DNA from: Symsagittifera roscoffensis | Lineage: Eukaryota; Xenacoelomorpha; Acoela; Convolutidae | Direction: 5' to 3' | Length of the DNA: 64,000 nt | NCBI RefSeq assembly: GCF_963678635.1 | Contig: NC_087063.1 | Location: 59,590,759 to 59,654,758, forward strand | In this document: positions 50,601 through 61,874 of the stretch, piece after piece | Layout of the letters: each line of letters starts with the position of its first letter | Position numbering within the stretch: the first letter of the stretch is position 1 | Notes under the pieces: model-generated | The model's input: the letters and a program-made list of their open reading frames with translations, nothing else | What the model was told of the DNA's origin: nothing | The model's database searches: none | Made by a program: the position numbers and the translations under genes

Positions 50601-52007
50601 GTCCTGGGACAGTAACGAAGTGTACCAACACTCAGGCGAAGTCTCCCAATAGGGTTCAGAGAAGTCCTGTGAGAGTACGAAGTGTCCCAACACTGAGGAA
50701 CAAGAGATCCGACTGGACCAACACTCGAGGGTTCAGAAAAGTCCTGGGACAGTACGAAGTGTACCAACACTCAGGCGAAGTCTCCCAATAGGGTTCAGAG
50801 AAGTCCTGTGAGAGAACGAAGTGTCCCAACACTTAAGGCGAAGGGTCCTAACTGGGTTCAGAAAAGTCCTGGGACGGTAACGAAGTGTCCCAACACTTGA
50901 GCGAAGGGTCTTAGGAGGGTCCAGAAAAGTCCTGGGACAGTACGAACTGTCCCAACACTTGTGCGAAGGGTCCTAGGAGGGTTGAGAAAAGTCCTGGGAC
51001 AGTAACAAGTGTCCCAACACTTGAGCGAAGGGTCCTAGGTGGGTTCAGAAAAGTCCTGGGACGGTAACGAAGTGTCCCAATACTTGAGCGAAGGGTCCTA
51101 GGAGGGTTCAGAAAAGTCGTGGGATAGTACGAAGTGTCCCAACACTCCAGCGAAGTCTCCTGGGAGGGCTCAGAAAGGGTCCTGGAAAAGTACAAAGTGT
51201 CCCAACACCCAGGCGAACTCTCCTAAGAGGGTTCAGAGAAGTCTTGGGACAGTACGAAGTGTCCCAACACTTAAGGCGAAGGGTCCTAGGTGGGTTCAGA
51301 AAAGTCCTGGGCAGTAACGAAATTTCCCAACACTTGAGCGAAGGGTCCTAGGAGGGTTCAGAAAAGTCCTGGGACAGTACGAAGTGTCCCAACACTCAAG
51401 CGAAGTCTCCTAAGAGGGTTCAGAGAAGTCCTGGGACAGTAACGAATTGTCCCAGCACTTGAGCGAAGGGTCCTAGGAGGGTTGAGAAAAGTCCTGGGAC
51501 GGTAACGAAGTGTCCCAACACTTGAGCGAAGGGTCCTAGGAGGGTTCAGAAAGAATCCTGGAAAAGTACGAAGTGTCCCAACACTCAAGCGAAGTCTCCT
51601 AAGAGGGTTCAGAGAAGTCCTGGGACAGTACGAAGTGTTCCAACACTTAAGGCGAAGGGTCTTAGGTGGGTTCAGAAAAGTCCTGGGACAGTAACGAATT
51701 GTCCCAGCACTTGAGCGAAGGGTCCTAGGAGGGTTCAGAAAAGTTCTGGGACAGTCCGAACTGTCCCAACACTTGTGGGAAGGGTCCTAGGAGGGTTGGG
51801 AAAAGTCCTGGGACAGTAACGAAGTGTCCCAACACTTGAGCGAAGGGTCCTAGGTGGGTTCAGAAAAGTACTGGGACAGTAAAGAAGTGTCCCAACACTT
51901 GAGCGAAGGGTCCTGGGAGGTTTCAGAAAAATCCTGGGACAGTAACGAAGTGTCCCAACACTTGAGGGAAGGGTCCTAGGAGGGTTCAGGAAAGTCTTGG
52001 GAAAGTA
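47686..52007. repeat. Minisatellite array, unit about 63-64 bp, with a higher-order period near 578 bp
   Basis: About 68 tandem units of the type GTGTCCCAACACTTGAGCGA then GGTCCTAGGAGGGTTCAGAA then GTCCTGGGACAGTA. A variant unit containing CGACTGGACCAACACTCGAG recurs near 47761, 48339, 48980, 49681, 50133 and 50711. The spacings are about 578, 641, 702, 452 and 578, which differ by multiples of one unit, so the array grew by unequal exchange of ~9-unit blocks. The last ~1 kb (51,000-52,007) is more irregular. Long minus-strand frames inside it are a by-product of the repeat. Confidence 0.95.
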
Positions 52008-52302
52008 TTAAGGCATCCTAAAACTAGAACGAATATTTAGTAGAAACCTTCGTTCTCAGCATCCCAAAACTAGAAATTGATGTAGATTCAAAACTGAATT
52101 AGACTAAATTCGACTGATTTTAGCTTTTAATACATTTAAAAAAATTTTTATATATAATTGCAATCGGATTTTACAATGGCGACTTGTAAATATTAAATTT
52201 GTAAATTAAAAAAATTGCAAATAAAAATCATGAAGTGAAATAGGGTATCGATAACTAAAAAAAAAAATAACAGGACTAAAGCAAAATCAAACCTCTTCGC
52301 AA
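52008..52302. other. AT-rich spacer between the minisatellite and gag of element B
   Basis: About 300 bp, strongly AT-rich with A runs. A splice-acceptor-like TTTCAG lies at about 52342-52350, just before the first Met of the gag-like sequence, so part of the leader could be removed as an intron. No gene is seen. Confidence 0.45.
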
Positions 52303-52356
52303 CGGAAAGCAACACTACTAAATCCGAAAGTAATGAGAAAGAATATTTCAGTGAAC

Positions 52357-53148
52357 ATGGTCAAAACAAGAAGCGTAGAGGAACATAAGGCCAAGGAGAA
52401 GCTATGGAACAACCAGCTGAACCGGCTAGAGAAATCGATCTTGAGGCCCCAGATCAGAGTATTGACGGGGTGGAAAGGAAAACAACGGAATCAACACCAA
52501 TGCGAAATGCAGAAGAACAAGAAAGGAAAACGATAGAGTTCTCACCAAGTGGCATTGTGGACGATCCAACAAGCAAGACGCCTGAAACGATAAAAGACGA
52601 TTCCACAAAAAGAACGTCGTTCACAGAGAGGATTGGAACCATGGTCGGGATGAAACCAAAAGAGAAAGAGGAGGTAATGCCGACGACAGAGAAACGCAAA
52701 ACGTTTGGAACAGGTTCCGCAATTTTAACAGAGGCCAAACAAGACGAAGAGCAGGTCACACATGGAGCAATGGCTAACCAAGAAAAAATTTTCGCTTGAG
52801 CTGGGCGACTTGATTGCAAAGTTGGAGCAAATCGACAAGGAACTGAAATACAGTGAGGAGGACCGCCAAAATCTAAAAAAGGAGATACGAAACTACAAGA
52901 ATGAGAACCTAGACAACTGCTTCAACCTGGCAACGGCGACGGAAGAGAAGCTAAAGCAGATGTCAGACAAGGTAGAGGCTACCAACAAAGAGCGAGAGAA
53001 ACATATCAAGAAGGTTATGGAAGAAATGAAGAAACGGTACGACACCGTGAACGAGAAGTTGTGGAATCTAGATACTAGAATGGATGCAATGGGCAAGGAA
53101 CAAGCTGAAAAATCTTGTGCCATACAGTCCAAACTGGATGCACTCTAG
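52357..53148 (+). pseudogene. Element B gag, N-terminal part
   Basis: Begins at a Met followed by VKTRSVEEHKAK in one frame, then changes frame to the stretch at 52404-52799 (Glu/Thr/Lys-rich), then changes again to 52762-53148. The last part is a clear coiled coil (LEQIDKELKYSEEDRQ, then EEKLKQMSDKVEATNKEREK) and ends in TAG at 53146-53148. At least two frameshifts and one stop. In gag proteins a coiled coil near the N-terminus may support assembly; that is inference. Confidence 0.6.
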
Positions 53149-54006
53149 AGAAACTAATTAGCCCAAGATAAATCAGTGGCGGAAAAGCCATCATCTGGAA
53201 ATAGAGTCGATTTCGTGGAACTACAACGAAAGAAACGAGAATCTACAACGTTAGCACGAACTGACAGTACCATGTCGTCTGGAGGGATAAGGACGGCCAA
53301 GAAAGTGGGAGTCTCAAATGTAACAAGGACAACAGAGGACTCAGGATCACATACGGATGTACGACCGGATGCCATGATGGGGGCCAATACCTTGGAAATG
53401 ATGAACAGGACGCTTGAATCTTTTGCAACGAGGAACACAGATTCAAGTGACAGAGGCAGTGGCAAATCCCGGAAGACCTTCAAAAAACCTAAGAAATTCA
53501 TAGACGACTCAGATGCTTGCACTGATACATGGGTTGAGGTAATGAGACTACATCTAGAACAAGATAACTTGAACGACGAAAGGCAGGCCTGCACGGCAAA
53601 ACTAAGCAACTCATAAGGCACCGCACTAAAATGCGTGGTAGCAAAGAAGGAGGAGGATCGTGATACAGCGGACAAGATCTTCGAGATTTTGTTGAACCGA
53701 TTCGGGTCAGGGATGAGGGGTCATCAAGCGATGATGAGATTTGAAAAAAGAAGACAAAGGGAAGAAAAGTCAATCGATCGATTCCTGGATGATCTTGAGA
53801 GCTTGAGAAGAAGAAGCGACCCGGAAGAATCGACAGTTAGAAGAAACTTCAGCATCGCTTCAAAGCTCATTGATGGGGTGAGAAGCGACGACTTGAGAAC
53901 GATGCTGGCAACGTATTATACACTATCAAAGGATAATGCACCAACGCCAGAAGAGATGAGACAAAAGTCAAGAGAGTACATGTTAATGAAATCAAAAAAG
54001 TACTGA
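53149..54006 (+). pseudogene. Element B gag, capsid region
   Basis: The same frame as the coiled coil continues with stops at 53146-53148, near 53155-53157 and at 53614-53616. After a Lys/Ser-rich linker, the frame at 53635-54006 carries a gag-type helical domain (FEILLNRFGSGMRG, SIDRFLDDLESLRRR, MLATYYTLSKDN). It resembles capsid regions of Caenorhabditis Cer-type elements, as far as I recall. It ends in TGA at 54004-54006, before the knuckles. Confidence 0.65.
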
Positions 54007-54387
54007 TACTCAGAAGACAGGAACATGCAAGGGGGGAGCCAGCCACAAAGTTAATCATGGTACAAGCCTAGAGAAGACATGGACAAACGTAGGTCTTGCG
54101 CAAATTGTCGATCAGCGGATCATCATGTGGCAGATTGCACGACATAAAAGCAGGGCAAGAAGAGCTTGGGATACGCACCAGAAGAAGAGGACATGAATCA
54201 AACGGAGGAACATGAATTTTATAGTGGCTTGATCATCAAAATAGGCGAGAGGTGTTTTTTCTGCAATCAAGAAGGCCATTTCAGAATGTACTGTCCTTTG
54301 GTTTGGGAGGGAGTGAAGAATCAGAATTACCCAAAACACAAAATAGCACTGGCCGCAGTGCAAAATACTAGGAACACACAAGCCTAA
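54007..54387 (+). pseudogene. Element B nucleocapsid with two zinc knuckles
   Basis: Continuing in the same frame, two CCHC knuckles are visible: CANCRSADHHVADC near 54100-54140 and CFFCNQEGHFRMYC near 54253-54295, both C-x2-C-x4-H-x4-C. Between them a short acidic stretch (EEEDMNQTEEHE). A stop lies just after the first knuckle and the next frame begins at 54166. This confirms a retroelement gag. Confidence 0.75.
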
Positions 54388-54629
54388 AACGACTTGAACA
54401 ATAAAGAAGCAGCGAGTGGTGAATTGTCAACAAAGACAGTAAAGGCCGTGACCCAAAACAAAGATGCCACGGGGGCCGAGAAAAGAAATTCTCTAGAAAT
54501 AAACTACGAGAGAAGCAAGACTTGACGACGAAAGAAATCAAACAATGGCGTAAACAGGAGATAGAAAAACAGAGATTGAATGAGACGCTCTGTATGACAA
54601 GACCATAACCAGAGACTGGAGAGAACTCG

Positions 54630-55365
54630 ATGGGCAAGGGCAACCGCAGCACCTTGAAAATGGTAATTGGAAAACCATTTGGCATCACGAAAATTGGGGC
54701 AAGAATCATGTCAATAATCACAGAGGGCGGCCACGAAGTAACAAGAAACCTGAGTGAACCGAGTGATCAGACAGTGATGCACATAGATGTATACGCGGAC
54801 TACTTGAGTGCAATAAGCCCGCAAACTCCTTCTATAGCTTTAAGGGCATTACTCACGAGAGGTGGTAGCAAATCAGTTCGCATAGACAACAGATACACGG
54901 AAGCCTATGGACAACATGAGATCATGTTGAATAAAGATAGTATAAACATCTGCACAAAAACGATGATAACATTTGACGAGGATCTTGCCGGGCAAATCTA
55001 TGTTGGTAGAAAGGAACTAAAAAAGAGATCCATTGGGCACTGTGCTATGCTGAAAGGGGAGGCCATGCATCTGGGGAAAGAGGCAGACATGTCTGCACAC
55101 GTATTGGACATAATTGGAAAGAAGACACAACTGCGTGGGTTTTTGGACACAGGAGCCGTCTTGAGTGTAATACCAATTGAAACTTGGAGAAGAATGGGAT
55201 TCGACAAAGATGACCTGATTGACTCAAGAATAGGACTGTCAGCAGCAAACAAGGGGGCGCTTCGGCTTATAGGTAGAACACCAATAATAGCCCTAAATCT
55301 GGGAAACCTAATCTGTGGATGCAGTTTCAGAGAAGAATCTAAAAAGACGGCTCCCATGATTCGAG
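54630..55365 (+). pseudogene. Element B aspartic protease region
   Basis: The frame from 54630 (to 55508) lies in a different phase from gag. The retropepsin active site GFLDTGAVLSVIP is at about 55138-55176, and a matching C-terminal block (LRLIGRTPIIALNLGNL) follows near 55260-55308. Upstream are ~165 residues of unassigned sequence that may be a linker. After about 55340 the sequence no longer looks like pol, and no RT follows. Confidence 0.7.
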
Positions 55366-56600
55366 CGCGAGGGAAAACAGCGGCCTACAAGAGCAGCTTA
55401 GCACCCAGGAGGCAACCGAGGTACTGCGGGAAATGGAAGCCTCGACAACTCCGGGAACGGAGGATGACTTCAAACACAGAAGACAAATGTGAAGAGGGGT
55501 TCGACTAGCGGACAGACATGGGAAGTGGGCATCCGCAAGGAGTGGCTTTCGACGCAACTCCAGGCCATTGGGAAGCAAGTGACGGGCGATCCTCTCAAGA
55601 GGAATGCGACGAGGAATACCGCTCGGTCTTGGTGGATAGCTCTGGAGACCACGAAGGAACTGGAGAATCGCCTGAAGGAACTTGATCGCGGGGTATCCCG
55701 CAAGCAGTGGTCTTGGGCTACCCAGCAGAAAGCCGAAGTTAACTAGAGCTGGGAAACCAGTTGGGGCGATCTTGGGCTTGGGAGAACCTGCTGCTTGAGT
55801 ATTTTGAAGACGCGATGAGAGCACCGTCGTCAGCGTTGCCATTGATGGCGAATCCTTTTGTCCGCACGGCAGGACAGTTGATGTTCACGTGGAGTTTTGC
55901 GGGAGTGGCATTGGAAGCGTTGACCTCGCACGACAAACTAAAACTGGGCGGAAAGAGTCTTCAAGTGTACCAAATGCTGGTGCAACATATTGCTCGAGAC
56001 AACTCGGGATTAAGCCTGACGAGAAGAAAAGATGCCACTTGTTTCTTGAGGTGAATTATATCAGTGATAACCGACACTACTGTACAAATGTGCCATCAAA
56101 AAGCGAAGGGAAGTAAAACCGTTGAAATGAGAGTCTCCACTGTTATCCTGAACGTATACCAGAGTACCGGAATCGAAAAAGAAGAGAGCTCGAGGCGGTC
56201 TCTAGAGAACCATGGGAAATTTGATGAATTACGGAGGTTCTACAACAAGAAAGTCGAGGAGGGGCATGATGTGCATCGTAATTTGGCCCGAGCAGAAGAA
56301 TATGCGAAACCCACAAAACGTGGAGAATATCATTGCGTCTGGAGTAATGGGAATAGCTTACAACCCTTTTCTTGAATTGGTGGTTGGAAGTGCCTACATG
56401 AATTTTGGGGTGGCAGAATTGTTGAAGTTCTGGACGGAGAGAATCATCGAGATCGATCTGATGGAAAAGGGAAAAGCCAAGACTAGGTGTGTTACTGGAG
56501 AAAATGCCAGAGGTGATCAGCGTGCCGCGCTCGAACAAGAGGGTGAAACTAAAGATGGGAAAAGGAAACAACATGTTGGTCACTAATTTGGGGATTGTTT
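55366..56600 (+). pseudogene. Coding-like segment after protease in element B, unassigned
   Basis: GC content and codon periodicity stay higher than in flanking DNA. Open stretches in several frames include 55489-55746, 55761-56054, 55808-56116 and 56212-56586. The frame around 55808-56116 contains five Cys (SFCPHG, EFCGSG, TYCSRQ, RCHLF, HYCTNV). I cannot assign any to a known domain. It may be the remains of a captured gene or of a rearranged pol. Confidence 0.4.
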
Positions 56601-58110
56601 GGAAGTTGCTAAGACCCTCTTGGTGCTCTCATCCACACGCGAGTTTGATTAAAGAATGCGAGTGAGACTGTCACCTGCAAAGGATGAAGATTTGGGGAAT
56701 CAGAACGTGGTGCACAAACTAATCTACCTCAGCGGAAGGAATCGGAGGAAACGACGAGCAAACAAGAAAAGCTAGTGAAGAAGATGGAACCGGGTAGTTG
56801 TCTAGACCTGGTGTGTGGATGTGGAGAACATGCCTGTGACGGGCGATCCTGCGTCAGAATACAATCGTTTAAGAAGGAAGACCTAGCCACGTGGTTTAGT
56901 GACATCACGGAAAAGGAGAAAAATGAGGTGCAGATAGTGGCTGAATGCTACACGAGCACCACGGTGAACATAGCGACGGCGTTGGGATTCTTCTCGAGGA
57001 TGTGTAGCTTGCAATTACTGGAGATGCTAGAATCTGAACACCAATTAGTGACGGCATTGAGCGTGGAGTCATGGCCTGGAGTGTTGCAGATGGTCCAAAA
57101 GCACATCAGAGGATGGAAGATCTGTCTTGAGGCGGAGATGCGATTTCCCGTGAGTGAAGCCTACAGTTTGCCAGAGAATCCAAAGTATTTAGCGGGATCG
57201 GTAATGACCAATCTGTGTGGAAGCCACTATCCATTACATATGGCGATGGTGAACGCAACCTACGGAGAATCAACCTGACAAATGGGGAATGCCCATGCCA
57301 CTGCCTGGCGCAGACAGTGTGGTACCCGGAGCATTCGAACCTCTGCTTTATATGGGACGTGAAAGAAATTTGGTCAGTCGGGTTACCTGACCATCAGCAG
57401 AAGGTCACCTTTTTTATTGGTGAGCTCGACGCTGGCGTTACGATGGATCGAAGAAAATGTGACGAAATATCAAGAGTCGAGAGCACCTACAGCAGAATCA
57501 ATACATGCCATTGAATACAAACGGATGCTTGAGCTGTTTGAGTCTGCGTGCAAAATATTCTCTATACCTATGGAGGTGAGGCACGTGTGGAGTCGCATAA
57601 GATTCTTCGCATGGTTTCGAGCGACGTTGATGTCTTGGTTATACACGGTGACGAAGGATCACATGAAGAAACATCAGAAGGAGTATCGACACTTCCTGGC
57701 CGAAATTGGACCGGAAGCTTTCAAGAGGCCCTTGTAAACCCATCGTAATCTGATAACCACGGGTTGGAAAAGAGTTGGTAGAGCGCCTCGAGACAATATT
57801 AAAGCGAGGGAGTCGAAATTGGAGGAAGACTTGGCGAAGAACGTGAGCCTGAGTTTGCACAATTCCTTTTGCAGGAACAAGGAATCTAAAGTGAAGGGTC
57901 TACAGAATCAGGCGAAAAGACTACAAGAGAAAAGGGAGTAGATGCGGTCCTACGAACAGCTGAAAGCATGGGAAGAGATCGTAATCAGTTCCGATGACGT
58001 AGAAGAACTGGCAAGGCAGATTATCATGTCGAATGTGCCAGGACCCAGCCCCTCAAAGACAATGAGCACGAACTGAAGAGGGTGGGCAGGGACTGGTTCT
58101 TTAGTCGTGA
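56601..58110 (+). pseudogene. Second unassigned coding-like segment of element B
   Basis: Frames at 56775-57278 (167 residues; Cys-rich start with LDLVCGCGEHACDGRSC, then helical), 57215-57514, 57417-57737 and 57735-58080 overlap in different phases, as expected for one ORF broken by frameshifts. Near 57600 a stretch rich in Phe, Trp and Leu could be a membrane segment, followed by a Lys/Glu-rich tail ending in a stop near 58075. This layout would fit an env-type C-terminus, but I see no homology. No RT, RNase H or integrase motifs. Confidence 0.4.
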
Positions 58111-58501
58111 GCGGTACAAAAAAAGGGGCTTGAGTGTGAAATCAGATGAAATCTGAGGGCACGGAAAATAAATTTTAATAAAAAATTATTGTTACTAGTA
58201 TATTATAACTATATAAATCAAAATGCTGCATGAAAATTTTTTGAATGGGTAAAACAAAAGAAATTTTAGTCATTAGCTTACAAAGCGGAAATTCAGGGTG
58301 TAGGTGTATGCAGATTTTGATTGCTGTTTAGCGATAATGTGACAATTTTGCATGGTTGTGAGGGTGTAGATAAAGTCAAATCTGCTGCAAACTTCTGTAA
58401 ACTACCACTGGAACTGTATCTTGAGATGCACTCAACATTCTGGAGGCTCACTGACAGACGACGACACGCGATGAGGACATCGATCTTGAGTCCGGGGAGT
58501 A
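58111..58501. other. 3' non-coding region of element B
   Basis: 390 bp between the last frame and the 3' LTR. Ends CCGGGGAGTA directly before TGTGCC, which could serve as a short polypurine tract. Bases from 58334 are part of the tandem duplication (see 58334-61160). Confidence 0.55.
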
Positions 58502-59387
58502 TGTGCCAGTCGGTCATAATTGGAAGTTGGACCTTGAGAAAAACGTTTAGTCTTGATTTTGGGATGAAATGCAATTTTTCAAAAATTCGAATTGAGCATG
58601 TCTTATTCAAGTTTCTCGCGACAACTGAAAAAATCAGAAAAATAAGTTCAGAAGATTCGAACTACAATCGCGGGAAAGTAGTCAAAAATAGCAGCGGGAA
58701 ATGGCTATTCGCAATTTCCGATACTTAATTCGAACGAGAGTAAAGCTGTCTTATTCATGGCAGGAGAGAGAGAATAATCGCGAGTGAAAGGAGAGTGAAA
58801 TTCAAGTGGACCAGAGTGAACCTTCGGCGGAAAGGTGAAAAACTGAAGTCTCTCAATGGTCCAAACCCAAAATTTACTTCTTGAGCTAAAACTAATCTAT
58901 TACAAACTTCTCGGAATAAAGTTAATTACCTATCAATTCTAGCGTTACTTTATAGTTTAGTTACTCAATTCTAGAGGTCGTTACGATATATGAGTACCAA
59001 ACTTAATTTTCTTGAGTGTGTTTTATATTGTTATGTTGAGTTATTGTGAGTTTTTAGGTTGATCCATCTGAAATGGATCAAAGATCCACTGTCTAATAAA
59101 ATTTAAATATACATAAAGTTCCCACTCTGTTTTTAACGACGTTCGTATTTTTTAGATATTTTGAGACCTAAGTATGAGGGCGTTCTTATTTTCTAGAGGG
59201 GGGGGTATTTTGAGAGTGACCTTTAAGCCGTAACAGGGGTTTTAGTCTCATGTCGCAAGTGAACCGAATTGGCTCCGACCGCTTGCATAGAAAAACACAA
59301 GAGATAGTGTCCCTGACTCTTGAGCCAATGGTTATAGGGCCTATTTTTCTTAAACCTCATATGTGACTTAAGTAGGCAACTGTTACA
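58502..59387 (+). mobile_element. Family B 3' LTR
   Basis: 886 bp, TGTGCC to GTTACA. Partner of 45221-46105. Followed directly by ATTGTTGGAGAATAG of the C-type leader; no clear target-site duplication could be matched with GATG left of 45221. Confidence 0.8.
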
Positions 59388-59920
59388 ATTGTTGGAGAAT
59401 AGCAAACCAATCCACGAGGTTCAGGTATAATTAGAATGCAAGTAGATCGTAAATTTCTATTTTAATTCTTACTAGTGCTGAGATTTATTCTAGGCCTGGG
59501 TAATTTTGGAGGTGGGGTTCAAGTGAAGGATGAGTAACCGAAATTCTTCACTATTTAGCTTAATTTGAAGGATTAATTTCTAAGAAAAAATTTATTTGAG
59601 ATATTCATGGGTCGTATGTAAGGGTAGGAAAGTGAAAAGTGAATCGAAGTTTGAGGTCGTTAGACACTACTTTAAGATGTGAGCTTGAGTTTGTTAGTAG
59701 ACCCATGGAAAATTTTGATGATCTGATTCAAATGAAAGAAATTATGTGACAATGTGACAATTTTGCATGGTTGTGATTTCTGGGTGTAGATAAAGTTAAA
59801 TCTGCAGCAAACTTCTGTAAATGACCACTGGAACTGTATCTTGAGACGCACTCAACAATCTGGAGGCTCACTGACAGACGACGAAACGCGATGAGGAATC
59901 GATCTTGAGTCCGAGGAGTA
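59388..59920. repeat. C-type leader (59388-59748) and duplicated B 3' end (59749-59920)
   Basis: The first part continues the decayed C leader interrupted by B (TTGGAGAATAGC, CAATCCACGAGG, compare 39810 and 43960). The rest is the duplicated B 3' region. No gene. Confidence 0.7.
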
Positions 59921-60808
59921 TGTGCCAGTCGGTCATAATTGGAAGTTTGACCTTGAGAAAAACGTTTAGTCTTGATTTTGGCGTGAAGTGCAATTTTTCA
60001 ACAATTCGAATTGAGCAAGTCATATTCAAGTTTCTCGCGACAACTGAAAATATCAGAAAAATAAGTTCAGAAGATTCGAACTACAATCGCGGGAAAGTAG
60101 TCAAAAATAGCAGTGGGAAATTGTTATTCGCAATTTCCGATACTTAGTTCGAACGAGAGTAAAGCTGTCTTATTCGTGGCAGGAGACAGAGAATAATCGC
60201 GAGTGAAAGGAGAGTGAAATTCAAGTGGACCAGAGTGAATCTTCGGTGGAAAGGTGAACAACTGAAGTCTCTCAATGGTCCAAACCCAAAATTTACTTCT
60301 TGAGCTAAAACTAATCTATTACAAACTTCTCGAAATAAAGTTAATTACCTATCTATTCTAGCGTTACCTTATAGTTTAGTTACTCAATTCTAGAGGTCGT
60401 TACGATATGTGAGTACCAAATTTAATTTTCTTGAGTGTGTTTTATATTGTTATGTTGAGTTATTGTGAGCTTTTAGGTTGATCCATCTGAAATGGATCAA
60501 AACATCCACTGTCTAATTAAAACTAAATATACATAAAGTTCCGACCCTGTTTTTAACGACGTTCGTGTATTTTAGATATTTTGAGTCCTAAGTATGGGGG
60601 CGTTCTTATTTTCTAGAGTGGGGGATATTTTGAGAGTGGCCTTTAAGCTGTAACAGGGGTTTTAGTCTCATGTCGCAAGTGAACCGAATTGGCTCCGACC
60701 GCTTGAGGTAGAAAAACACAAGAGATAGTGTCCCTGACTCTTGAGCCAATGGTTATAGGGCCTATTTTTCTTAAACCTTATATGTGATTTAAGTAGGCGA
60801 CTGTTACA
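59921..60808 (+). mobile_element. Family B LTR, duplicated copy
   Basis: 888 bp, slightly longer than 58502-59387 through small indels. Generated by the tandem duplication and not by a separate insertion. Confidence 0.8.
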
Positions 60809-61430
60809 ATTGTTGGAGAATAGCAAACCAATCCACGAGGTTCTGGTATAATTAGAATGCAAGTAGATCGTAAATTTCTATTTTAATTCTTACCAGTGCT
60901 GAGATTTATTCTAGGCCTGGGTATTTTTGAAGGTGGGGTTCAAGTGAAGGATGAGTAACCGAAGTTCATCACTATTTAGCTTAATTTGAAGGATTAATTT
61001 CTAGGAAAAATTTGAGATATTCATGGGTCGTATGTAAGGGCTGGGAAGTGAAAAGTGAATCGAAGTTTGAGGTCGTTAGACACTACATTAAGATGTGAGC
61101 TTGAGTTGGTTAAAAGACCCATGGAAAACTTTGATGATCTGACTCAAATGAATGAAATTAGGGTTTAGGCTAACCAAGGATAAGCCTTGATAGAAAGAAA
61201 GAACAAAAAAATGATTAAAGATCCAAAAAAATCTTGATGATCTTATTTTGGAAATCTGTTTTTCGTTTTTCGTTTTAGATGAAGAAAAACAATAACAAAA
61301 AATGATGCTCAAGAAGCAAGAAACCATAAAGTAACCATGTAACCATTAAAGGTTTTTTACTAACTAATCTTTGTATTTTTTATTTTTATTGATTTAACTT
61401 AGACTCTAAGGTTTGAATGAACTCATATTG
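60809..61430 (-). mobile_element. Decayed C-relative leader
   Basis: 60809-61160 is the second copy of the leader block. 61160-61430 continues into leader sequence matching about 40110-40400, with CCAAGGATAAGCCTTGAT and ACCATT-rich words. Same orientation as element C. Confidence 0.6.
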
Positions 61431-61874
61431 CAGACTGTAAGTTTTGATGTAAATTGTTTGTCGTATGGGTGCTTATGCTTATGTGTAATAATATATATTT
61501 GTAAAGTTTAAAAAAGAATCCCGGTTATGCAATGAATTTTACGGCTCTGTTTGTGGCAAAACGTACAGTCTGCAATAAACTCTTATTGCAGACTGTAAGT
61601 TTTGATGTAAATTGTTTTTCGTATGGGTGCTTATGCTTATGTGTAATAATATATATTTGTAAAGTTTAAAAAAAATCCCGCTTATGCAATGAATTTTACG
61701 GCTCTGTTTGTGGCAAAACTTACAGTCTGCAATAAACTCTTATTGCAGACTGTAAGTTTTGATGTAAATTGTTTGTCGTATGGGTGCTTATGCTTATGTG
61801 TAATAATATATATTTGTAAAATTTAAAAAAAAATCCCGCATGTGCAATGAATTTTACGGCTCTGTTTGTGGCAG
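61431..61874. repeat. Concatemer of ~157-bp units with terminal inverted repeats
   Basis: Units start at 61431, 61589 and 61746 (the last incomplete). Each starts CAGACTGTAAGTTTTG and ends CAAAAC.TACAGTCTG, so the ends are inverted copies. Neighbouring units are joined by CAATAAACTCTTATTG, itself nearly palindromic. This looks like a small MITE that inserted beside itself or was amplified in tandem. It encodes nothing. It interrupts the C-type leader. Confidence 0.8.

Larger units (their letters stand above)
45221..59387 (+). mobile_element. LTR retroelement family B with internal minisatellite, pol-deficient
   Basis: About 14.2 kb between the outer LTRs at 45221 and 58502. Order: LTR, 1.6 kb leader, 4.3 kb minisatellite, broken gag with two zinc knuckles, protease, then 2.5 kb of coding-like but unassigned DNA, a short 3' region and the LTR. 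No RT, RNase H or integrase motif was found on either strand of the interior. It is either a deletion derivative that could only move with proteins supplied by another copy, or a dead element. The flanks belong to a decayed C relative. Confidence 0.75.
58334..61160. repeat. Tandem duplication of B 3' end, LTR and flanking leader (unit ~1.42 kb)
   Basis: 58334-59748 and 59749-61160 are near copies (offset about 1,417-1,421 bp): ~170 bp of B 3' region, the full LTR and ~360 bp of C-type leader. Because the unit contains DNA from outside B, it arose after B had inserted. It explains the presence of a second LTR without an element body. Confidence 0.8.

Noticed and set aside
47960-51588. Long minus-strand frames (up to 166 residues) with repeated phrases such as PRTLRSSVGTL
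   Set aside because: They are by-products of the minisatellite. The unit length is not a multiple of three, frames drift, and no start or domain is conserved.
47686-52007. Possible CRISPR array, because of regular repeats
   Set aside because: Units are contiguous and near-identical with no unique spacers, and the DNA is eukaryotic.
53154-53675. 173-residue minus-strand frame across the B gag
   Set aside because: Lies opposite the gag frame with knuckles and capsid further along; Ser-rich complement of a Glu/Lys/Thr-rich coding region.
58502-60808. A small complete element made of two B LTRs and a ~530-bp interior
   Set aside because: The interior and flanks repeat as a ~1.42-kb unit that includes DNA from outside B, so tandem duplication explains it better.
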